A stretch of DNA of 11,572 bases, taken from NCBI GenBank assembly GCA_036524155.1, contig DATDCV010000366.1:1-11572 (forward strand), read 5' to 3'. Within the stretch, counting starts at the first letter, position 1. The number at the start of each line of letters is the position of its first letter. Below the pieces are notes generated by a model. The model had not been told where the DNA came from. It did not search any database and worked only from the letters and a program-made list of their open reading frames with translations. The translations under genes and the position numbers were made by a program. This DNA comes from DATDCV01 sp036524155. Lineage in GTDB: Bacteria > Verrucomicrobiota > Verrucomicrobiia > Limisphaerales > UBA8199. Of the stretch, positions 1 to 5,813 are shown in pieces.

Positions 1-2
1 GG

Positions 3-716
3 GCTTTGTTCGCTCAACAACCGGAGTTGTTCCGGATGAATGAGCAAGGGGCGCGGATTGCCGATGCGAACCTCTGTGTGCATTCGGAGCGGGCGCTGGA
101 GCTCGTCGCCACTAACGCGCTGCGGTTGGCCCGGCGGCTGCCGCCGACCACCAGCCGCTACTTTTTTTGGGGCGATGACGGTCAGCCCTGGTGCCGCTGC
201 CCGCGCTGCCGCGAGTTCTCTGATTCCGATCAGGCGCTGATCCTGGAAAACCACCTCGTGCGCGCGTTGCGCACTCTCGACCCCGGCGCCCGGCTTGCCC
301 ACCTGGCTTACGCTAACACGATCGCACCGCCTTCGCGCGTGAAACCAGCGCCGGGAGTATTCCTCGAATTCGCGCCCATTCACCGCCGATACGATGCGCC
401 CTACGCGCAGCAAACCGGCGCGAAGGCCAAAGACACTCTCGTGTTGCTGCGAGCGAACCTTCAAGTGTTCCCGCCGGAAACCGCGCAGGTGCTCGAGTAT
501 TGGCTCGACGTCTCTCGCTTCTCACAATGGAAACGCCCCGCCGTCAATTTGCCCTGGCACCGGGACGTTCTCGCCGCTGACGCCCGCACCTACGCGCAGC
601 TCGGAGTTCATCATCTCACTACCTTTGCTGTCTGGATCGATGCCGATTATCTGAGACGCTTCGGCGAGCCGGTCGGGGTTCAGGAATACGGCGACCTGTT
701 GCGTAGTTCCCGATGA
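3..716 (+). CDS. DUF4838 domain protein, 3' part only
   Basis: The reading frame is open to the left edge, so the N-terminal part is outside the window; the TTG at position 6 is probably not the true start. The 237 visible codons resemble the DUF4838 family, found in large, often secreted proteins of Verrucomicrobiota, Planctomycetota and Bacteroidota that are thought to act on carbohydrates. Family-like signs are an opening resembling 'FAxxPExF', an 'NLCVHSERALELVATNAL' stretch, then 'DDGQPWCRCPRC' (about residues 57-68 counted from the TTG) with a CxCxxC trio, and later 'LAYANTIAPP'. The cysteines could bind a metal, which is inference. The catalytic activity of the family is not settled, so no reaction is assigned. 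The gene ends with TGA and is followed by two hairpins that probably end its transcript. It is the last gene of whatever lies upstream. Confidence 0.72.
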   Translation, partial: ALFAQQPELFRMNEQGARIADANLCVHSERALELVATNALRLARRLPPTTSRYFFWGDDGQPWCRCPRCREFSDSDQALILENHLVRALRTLDPGARLAHLAYANTIAPPSRVKPAPGVFLEFAPIHRRYDAPYAQQTGAKAKDTLVLLRANLQVFPPETAQVLEYWLDVSRFSQWKRPAVNLPWHRDVLAADARTYAQLGVHHLTTFAVWIDADYLRRFGEPVGVQEYGDLLRSSR

Positions 717-782
717 GCTGGCCAGCTATCCTTTGCCTGAGTTGGAAGCCTCCCGGCGAGGACGCGCACGACGATAGAAGTA

Positions 783-806
783 GCGCCGCGTGCGGGCACG
801 CGGCGC
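783..806. terminator. Perfect GC-rich hairpin after the DUF4838 gene
   Basis: An 11-bp perfect inverted repeat (gcgccgcgtgc at 783-793, gcacgcggcgc at 796-806) with a 2-base centre, 66 bases after the DUF4838 stop. In RNA it would be a 10-bp stem with a 4-base loop. It lacks a downstream T-run, so it is not a textbook intrinsic terminator. It may protect the mRNA 3' end or help stop transcription from either side, since the gene at 910-1698 converges on it. Confidence 0.5.
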
Positions 807-831
807 ACAGCCCCTTCAGGCTCAAGCTGCA

Positions 832-866
832 GGCCCCCGAACACCCGCCCGGGGGCCCTGTTTGTT
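832..866 (+). terminator. Putative intrinsic terminator, + strand
   Basis: Stem ggcccccg (832-839) pairs perfectly with cgggggcc (850-857) across a 10-base loop. It is followed by the T-rich stretch ctgtttgtt (858-866). A strong GC stem followed by T residues on the + strand suits the end of the DUF4838 transcript. Read on the minus strand there is no T-tail, so it would serve the convergent gene at 910-1698 poorly. Confidence 0.55.
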
Positions 867-909
867 CCTGCTTCCCCGCAGTGGCCTCCTGCTGTCCTGG
901 TCCTCAGCC

Positions 910-1698
910 TTAGTCTTCAGATCGGTCCCCGCTCCGTGGCGCCACCGTGATGTGGTAGGTCACATCCAGGGAGAACGTGAACGCGGGAATCGCCGCATGG
1001 AAATGCAACTCGTGCCTCCCGACTGCCAGCGGCGCAAGCAGGACGTAGTATCCGTCGGCGACCGATGGCGTGGTCACGCCGTTCGGTATAGGCTGCGGCG
1101 GATTGCCAACCGTTCCTCCCACCGCCGCCCATACATTGTCGTGGCTGGCAAGGGTGTAGGTGAACAGCGGTGAGAGCACCCGGAACTGGTCGAGGTCCGG
1201 CACTGAATTCCCGTCAATCTCACACGCCAGCCCGGTGGCGCCGTCGATGGCCGGTTGAACACAGTTCCGCAGCTCAACGTAGGTGGTGCCGTTCCCCTCC
1301 AACCCCGAGCATTCTGAATTCACGAGCGGGAAAAAGAGCGCTTTCCCCGCCGGAATCGTCACTGTCCGTTCCGCTGCTTGCGGATTGCACGGCGGCGCGC
1401 CCGGGCCGCTCGCGCAGAACTTGCCTCCCAGGAACCAAACTGGACCCGACTGACCGGTGCCCACTGGCGCCGTGTCGAACAGCGGGTGTTGGGTGGCGGG
1501 GAGCTTCATCGCCCAGCGCCACCACTCGACCGACCATTCGGCATAGCTCTTGCCAAAAGCACAAGTTTGGGCTGGAAGCACTTGCGGCGCGTGCTCGCGG
1601 CCGTCCCCCGGCGCTGCGTTCATGCTCAGAGCCACCCCGAGCGCCGCCACGAGCCGCAGCCCGAACAGCGCGGATTTCTCATTTCTCAGACTCTTCAT
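910..1698 (-). CDS. Secreted Trp/Cys-rich protein of unknown function
   Basis: A 262-residue protein with a basic N-terminus and a hydrophobic stretch (about residues 11-26) that looks like a Sec signal peptide; the exact cleavage point, near residues 28-30, is uncertain. The mature part carries a striking tryptophan cluster 'SYAEWSVEWWRWAMKLP' (51-67), then 'GQSGPVWFLGG' (82-92) and 'RTVTIPAGKALFFPLVNSE' (111-129). I recognise this pattern as a conserved bacterial hypothetical family without an assigned function. Six cysteines lie beyond the signal region (46, 95, 104, 130, 146, 159), which could form disulfides after export. Its second half looks beta-rich. The start is well supported: AAGGA lies five bases before the ATG on the minus strand. 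It is divergent from the sigma factor gene, with 184 bp between them. Function is unknown; a surface or periplasmic binding role is only a guess. Confidence 0.8.
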   Translation of the reverse strand: MKSLRNEKSALFGLRLVAALGVALSMNAAPGDGREHAPQVLPAQTCAFGKSYAEWSVEWWRWAMKLPATQHPLFDTAPVGTGQSGPVWFLGGKFCASGPGAPPCNPQAAERTVTIPAGKALFFPLVNSECSGLEGNGTTYVELRNCVQPAIDGATGLACEIDGNSVPDLDQFRVLSPLFTYTLASHDNVWAAVGGTVGNPPQPIPNGVTTPSVADGYYVLLAPLAVGRHELHFHAAIPAFTFSLDVTYHITVAPRSGDRSED

Positions 1699-1818
1699 TG
1701 TTTTCCTTTCTTTGCAGGCGAGCCCGCCCGCGTTGGTTTTGATTATTGTTCCGCCAGGCCGGTTCCGCCTGCGGGGCGGGTCCCGGCTTCAACCACATCC
1801 ATCGCGTCGAAAACGGTG

Positions 1819-1866
1819 ATCTTACATCATTTCTTATTTTGACTGTTAATACAATTGATGTAAGAT
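1819..1866. promoter_or_regulatory. 11-bp inverted repeat, candidate operator
   Basis: The left arm atcttacatca (1819-1829) is the exact reverse complement of the right arm tgatgtaagat (1856-1866), separated by 26 AT-rich bases. It lies in the divergent gap between the secreted-protein gene and the sigma factor gene. The arms bracket a sigma70-like -35 box, and the right arm overlaps its -10 box. That arrangement would suit a dimeric regulator that binds both arms, loops DNA or blocks polymerase. An mRNA stem-loop is less likely because the right arm ends only 16 bases before the ATG. Which protein binds it, if any, cannot be read from the sequence. Confidence 0.5.
1839..1866 (+). promoter_or_regulatory. 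Putative sigma70-type promoter of the sigma-kinase cassette
   Basis: TTGACT (1839-1844, five of six consensus positions) is followed after 16 bases by TAAGAT (1861-1866, four of six). The region is clearly AT-rich against a GC-rich background. Transcription would begin near 1873, leaving only about ten untranslated bases before the ATG at 1883. That agrees with the absence of a Shine-Dalgarno sequence there. The -10 box lies inside the right arm of the 1819-1866 inverted repeat. Confidence 0.4.
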
Positions 1867-1882
1867 TGCAGCGGTCTCCCCG

Positions 1883-2590
1883 ATGAATGTAGCTGTGATG
1901 GCCAGCGCGCGCCCATTTTCAGGCCCCGGTGACGAACTGGTGCCCACGCGCCGGACGCTGCTCGAGCGGTTACGCGATTTGGACGACCACCTCTCGTGGC
2001 AGGAGTTCTTCGACACCTATTGGAAGCTGATCTATTGCGCCGCGCTCAAGTCCGGCCTGTCCGATTCGGAGGCGGAGGAAGTTGTTCAGGAGACGGTCAT
2101 TGGGGTGGCGCGGCGCATGGAAACGTTTCGGTACGAGCCGCGCGAGTGCTCGTTCAAAGGGTGGCTGATGCACATCACGCGGCGCCGGATCATCGACCAT
2201 CTGAGGAAGCGCCAAACCCGGCCGGACGCCTGGGTCCCCCTGCCCGGAGACACGGCGACGACCGACCTGGGGCTCCAGGTGCCGGATGCCGCTGCCGAGC
2301 GCGCTTTTCAGGGGCTGTGGGACGAGGAATGGCGAAAGAACCTGGTCGATGCGGCCCTCGAGCGGGTCAAGGCCAGGGTGCAACCGGAGCACTACCAGAT
2401 CTTTTACCTGCACAGCGTCAAGAACATGCCGGCGCGCCAAATTGGCGAATTGCTCGGGGCGACCGCTGCCAAGGTTTATGTCGTCCGCCACCGCATCGGG
2501 CGCCTGGTGAAACGGGAGTTGGAGGCCCTGGCCCGAGCCGAGGAGATCGGCCCCTGGGCGATTCTGCCTGGCGGCCCCAAACCCCAATGA
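1883..2590 (+). CDS. ECF-like sigma-70 family RNA polymerase sigma factor
   Basis: A 235-residue sigma factor that would direct RNA polymerase to a specific promoter set. Region 2 spans about residues 38-110: 'SWQEFFDTYWKLIY' (core binding), 'DSEAEEVVQETV' (61-72), then 'FKGWLMHITRRRIIDHLRKR' (91-110), the usual -10 recognition segment. A linker follows, then region 4 at about 150-214 with a helix-turn-helix: 'MPARQIGELLGATAAKVYVV' (182-201). Regions 1 and 3 are lacking, as in ECF sigma factors. The wording of region 2 matches sigma factors I associate with Verrucomicrobiota and Planctomycetota. The ATG at 1883 has no clear Shine-Dalgarno sequence; an alternative in-frame ATG is at 1898. Its stop codon overlaps the start of the next gene (ATGA), so it is translationally coupled to a small basic protein and then a membrane kinase. 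No typical anti-sigma gene is next to it; the kinase cassette may control it instead, which is inference. Confidence 0.9.
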   Translation: MNVAVMASARPFSGPGDELVPTRRTLLERLRDLDDHLSWQEFFDTYWKLIYCAALKSGLSDSEAEEVVQETVIGVARRMETFRYEPRECSFKGWLMHITRRRIIDHLRKRQTRPDAWVPLPGDTATTDLGLQVPDAAAERAFQGLWDEEWRKNLVDAALERVKARVQPEHYQIFYLHSVKNMPARQIGELLGATAAKVYVVRHRIGRLVKRELEALARAEEIGPWAILPGGPKPQ

Positions 2591-2793
2591 ACGGTTACGA
2601 GCGCATTGTCGAGCGGATCGGAAAGTTGCTCGCCTGGGTGGGAAGGCGGCCGGCCCGTGCCTGGCAGCGGTACAAGGTGGCGCCACGCCTGGGCACCCCG
2701 ACGGTGAGACGCCGAATCCGCCAGGCCGTCGTGCGTCTCCTCACGCGGAAGCGGGGCTTCCCCGATCGTCTGCCTTTGGCCGAATTCTTATGA
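2587..2793 (+). CDS. Small highly basic protein between sigma factor and kinase
   Basis: A 68-residue reading frame that fills the gap between the sigma factor and the kinase. It begins at an ATGA overlap with the sigma stop (2587-2590) and ends at an ATGA overlap with the kinase start (2790-2793). It has 18 Arg/Lys against 4 Asp/Glu, a net charge near +14. The first half could form a helix (from 'YERIVERIGKLLAWVGRR', residues 4-21), and an arginine cluster lies at 41-45. By hand count 54 of 68 codons end in G or C, like the neighbours. No signal peptide or membrane span is evident. I recognise no domain. It could bind nucleic acid, the sigma factor or acidic membrane lipids, all of which are guesses. 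The same frame is also open upstream as a shadow of the sigma gene, so openness alone is weak evidence. The precise double overlap is the main support. There is no Shine-Dalgarno sequence, so expression would depend on coupling. Confidence 0.6.
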   Translation: MNGYERIVERIGKLLAWVGRRPARAWQRYKVAPRLGTPTVRRRIRQAVVRLLTRKRGFPDRLPLAEFL

Positions 2794-5735
2794 ACAAAGC
2801 GGACATGTTGAAAGCGAAGCTGGATCCCGGTGACGCATCATTGGCGCGGGCGGCGCTGCCTCCGCCGCGCGTTCCCGATCACGAATTGGTCCGCCGCATC
2901 GGCCAGGGAAGTTACGGCGAGGTGTGGCTGGCGCGGAATGTGGTTGGGACCTGGCGCGCGGTCAAAGTCGTTTACCTCGCACATTTCGAGGATTCCCGCC
3001 CTTACGATCGGGAGTTCAGCGGCATTCAGAAGTACGAACCTGTTTCCCGAACGAACGACGGCCTCGTGGACGTGCTGCAGATCGGACGCAACGATGCCGA
3101 AGGGTACTTTTACTACGTTATGGAGTTGGCGGATGCCGCCGCCGAGCGGGAGGATCGATCGGCCGTGCCGGAGGCAAGCAATGCGGCCTTAGCGGCGCCG
3201 GGCGGCGCGAAAAGCGTCGGCTGCAGGCGCGCCGGCGCTCCGTTTGTCCAGGACCCCCGTTCCTATGTCCCGAGAACACTGGCTCACGAAATCCGCGCTC
3301 GCGGCCGTTTGCCGGTCGAAGAGTGCATCACCCTCGGCATCACGCTCAACCTTGCGCTCGGGCATCTGCACCGGCACGGCTTGATTCATCGCGACATCAA
3401 ACCCTCGAACATCATTTTCGTAAACGGCGTGCCCAAACTCGCCGACCTCGGGCTCGTCACCGCGCCAGCCGACGCGCAATCTTTTGTGGGCACCGAGGGA
3501 TTTGTCCCGCCCGAAGGCCCGAATTCGGGACCGGCCGATCTCTACGCGCTGGGCAAAGTCCTTTACGAGGCCAGCATGGGGAAGGACCGGACCGAGTTTC
3601 CCGAGCCGTTCACCAGCCTGGCCATGGATGCGGAATCCAGGGCGCTGATGGAGCTGAACGTGGTGATCCTTAAGGCCTGCGCGGCCAACCTGAAGCAGCG
3701 CTATCGCTCGGCTGAGGAGATGAATGCGGACCTGGCTCTGCTGCACAGTGGGAAGTCGGTCAGAGACAAGCATGCCCTCGAACGGAGGCTCCGGATCATG
3801 ACCCGGGCCGGCGCCGCGCTGGTCGGGGTGGTCCTGCTGGGAGCCGTGCCCTACTACCTCGCGATCCGTGGCGCGCGCCTCGCGCGGGTCGAGGCCGCCA
3901 AGAGCAAGCAGGTCGCGCGGTTCTTAAAGGACATGTTGGAGGCGGCCGGACCCTCGGTAGCCAAGGGCCGGGACACGACCCTTTTGCGGGAGATCCTGGA
4001 TAAGACCGCTGCTCGCATCGATGGCGGATTGCCCGGCCAGCCCGAGGCCGAGGTCGAGGTCAGGAACATTTTGGCCGGGGTTTACGAGGAGCTGGGTTTG
4101 TTTGAGAGCGAAGAGAAAATGGCGCGCGCTGCGCTCAGGACCGTCCAGACTCACCTTGGGCCCGAGACCCCCGCGGCTGCAACCGCGCTGGGTCAAATCG
4201 GAGACGCGCTGAGTCATCTCGGCAAATGGCAGGAGGCCGAGCAGTTCATGCGTCAGGGAGTGGCTCTGGGAAGGCGGGTTTGGGGCAGCGGTGGTCCGAA
4301 CCTGGCGGGTGCGCTCAGCGGCTTGGGCGTGGTGCTGACTGAAGAGGGCAAGCGTGCCGAAGCCGAGGCACTCCTGAGGGAGGCAGTCCAGATCAATCGG
4401 AGAACACTCGCCCCCGACCATCTCAACACCGCCGCCGTCCTCCAGAACCTGGCGAGGACACTGTGGGCGGAAGGCAAACTTCCAGAGTCAGAGGCGCTGC
4501 TGCACGAATCCCTCGCCATGATGAAGAGACTGCCGGATGCCGCGGCGTTCGACATGGCGCACGTGCAGACTGAATTGGCCGGCGTGCTCGACTCCCAAGG
4601 AAGGTCGGTCGAGGCGGAGTCCCTCGCTCAGGAGGCCGTCACTACCTACAGGGAAGCAGCCGGTCCCGAACACTTCGTGGTGGCCGTCGCGCTGAATACT
4701 CTGGCAGCCGTGCTGATGCACGAGGGCAAGGAACGTGAAGCCGAACCCGCGATGCGCGAATCGCTCGCCATCTCCCTGAAAACGCTCGGTCCCGAACACC
4801 CGAACGTAACCACGGCGAAAGGAAACCTCGCGGTCTTGCTGAGCAAGCTGCACAAACTCGCCGAGGCCGAGCCCCTCATGCTCGAGGTGGTCGCGCAACA
4901 GAGCAAACCGCCAGGGGTCGAGAGTCTGACACTCGCAACCTCGCTGAACAATCTGGCCACCATGCTCCGCGACGCAGGCAAACTCGGGGCCGCTGTGGAC
5001 AAGCTGGGCGAAGCCCTGGCGATGAAAAGAAAGCTGGCCGGCAACAACGACCCGGACGTTCACACCATCCTGCTCAATCTGGGCGACACGCTCAGGCGCG
5101 CAGGCAGGTTGACCGATGCCGAAGCCATGTTCCGCGATGGGTTGGACGTTTGCCGCCAACAGTTGGCCGCCGACCATCCAGACATCGCGCGAGGGCTATA
5201 CCAATACGCGCTCGTGCTGCGTGACCAGCACCGGCTGGACGAGGCCGAGGCCAACGCCCGTGAGGCCGTCGACCGGTTGCGCAAGCGACCGCACCGGTAT
5301 CTGGCAGGTGCCATTTCCACCCTCGCGCTCGTCCTCCAGGACAAGGGCACGGCCGGCGACGCCGAGGAGCTTTTCCGCGAATGCCTGGCCATTCGCCGCA
5401 AAGACGTCCCACCCGGCTGGACGCTCTTTGCCACTCAGGCGGAGCTGGGCCACTGCTTGCTGAACCGGAAGAGATTCGTCGAGGCCGAGGAGGCGTTGCT
5501 CCAGGCGTACCAGGGCTTCCGGCGGCACGAAGAAGAGATTCCGCCTGTTGAGAAGTCGCGTATTACCGAGACTGTCTCATTGTTGCTTAAACTCTACGAA
5601 GCCCTGGACAGACCGGACCAGGCAGCAGAGTGGAGGCAGACGCTGGCGGAGATTGGACCGAGGACCGGTGCTTCAGCATGGCCAAGTGCTCCTGCGGATT
5701 CAGGAAACCGAGTGGGTTCTGATCCCGGCCCGTAA
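2790..5735 (+). CDS. Membrane serine/threonine protein kinase with TPR repeats
   Basis: A 981-residue Hanks-type kinase fused to a long TPR domain. The kinase domain is about residues 31-320. It has the glycine loop GQGSYGEV (38-45), the ATP-binding lysine K59 in 'RAVKVV', a probable helix-C glutamate E75, catalytic 'HRDIKPSN' (200-207, base D202), DLG at 219-221 in place of DFG, 'GTEGFVPPE' (234-242) as the P+1/APE region, and D250. All key residues are present, so it should be active. An Ala-rich insert (about 116-150) follows the hinge. One transmembrane helix lies at about 340-358. A stretch of about 13 TPR units in the kinesin-light-chain style (roughly 420-965) would then be outside the membrane if the kinase is cytoplasmic. 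This architecture next to an ECF sigma factor is one I associate with Verrucomicrobiota. The start overlaps the small upstream gene (ATGA). It probably senses or scaffolds something through the TPRs and signals inside; the substrate is unknown. Confidence 0.93.
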   Translation: MNKADMLKAKLDPGDASLARAALPPPRVPDHELVRRIGQGSYGEVWLARNVVGTWRAVKVVYLAHFEDSRPYDREFSGIQKYEPVSRTNDGLVDVLQIGRNDAEGYFYYVMELADAAAEREDRSAVPEASNAALAAPGGAKSVGCRRAGAPFVQDPRSYVPRTLAHEIRARGRLPVEECITLGITLNLALGHLHRHGLIHRDIKPSNIIFVNGVPKLADLGLVTAPADAQSFVGTEGFVPPEGPNSGPADLYALGKVLYEASMGKDRTEFPEPFTSLAMDAESRALMELNVVILKACAANLKQRYRSAEEMNADLALLHSGKSVRDKHALERRLRIMTRAGAALVGVVLLGAVPYYLAIRGARLARVEAAKSKQVARFLKDMLEAAGPSVAKGRDTTLLREILDKTAARIDGGLPGQPEAEVEVRNILAGVYEELGLFESEEKMARAALRTVQTHLGPETPAAATALGQIGDALSHLGKWQEAEQFMRQGVALGRRVWGSGGPNLAGALSGLGVVLTEEGKRAEAEALLREAVQINRRTLAPDHLNTAAVLQNLARTLWAEGKLPESEALLHESLAMMKRLPDAAAFDMAHVQTELAGVLDSQGRSVEAESLAQEAVTTYREAAGPEHFVVAVALNTLAAVLMHEGKEREAEPAMRESLAISLKTLGPEHPNVTTAKGNLAVLLSKLHKLAEAEPLMLEVVAQQSKPPGVESLTLATSLNNLATMLRDAGKLGAAVDKLGEALAMKRKLAGNNDPDVHTILLNLGDTLRRAGRLTDAEAMFRDGLDVCRQQLAADHPDIARGLYQYALVLRDQHRLDEAEANAREAVDRLRKRPHRYLAGAISTLALVLQDKGTAGDAEELFRECLAIRRKDVPPGWTLFATQAELGHCLLNRKRFVEAEEALLQAYQGFRRHEEEIPPVEKSRITETVSLLLKLYEALDRPDQAAEWRQTLAEIGPRTGASAWPSAPADSGNRVGSDPGP

Positions 5736-5813
5736 CCTATAACGTCCACCCCGTGCCAAGCCTGCCTCGATTGCTGCTTGCGCGCGCAGCTCTTTCAAGA
5801 GAACCATCCCCGC

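Noticed and set aside
1740..1800. Promoter for the minus-strand secreted protein gene (AATAAT-like -10)
   Set aside because: No -35 element lies at a suitable distance, so the call would rest on one weak hexamer.
1996..2586. Upstream extension of the small basic gene as a 265-codon protein
   Set aside because: This part runs across the sigma factor in another frame and reads as low-complexity Gly/Arg/Ala; only the 2587-2793 part has gene-like boundaries.
1970..2686. 238-codon minus-strand open frame
   Set aside because: It is a shadow of the sigma factor and small-gene region in GC-rich DNA, with no family likeness.
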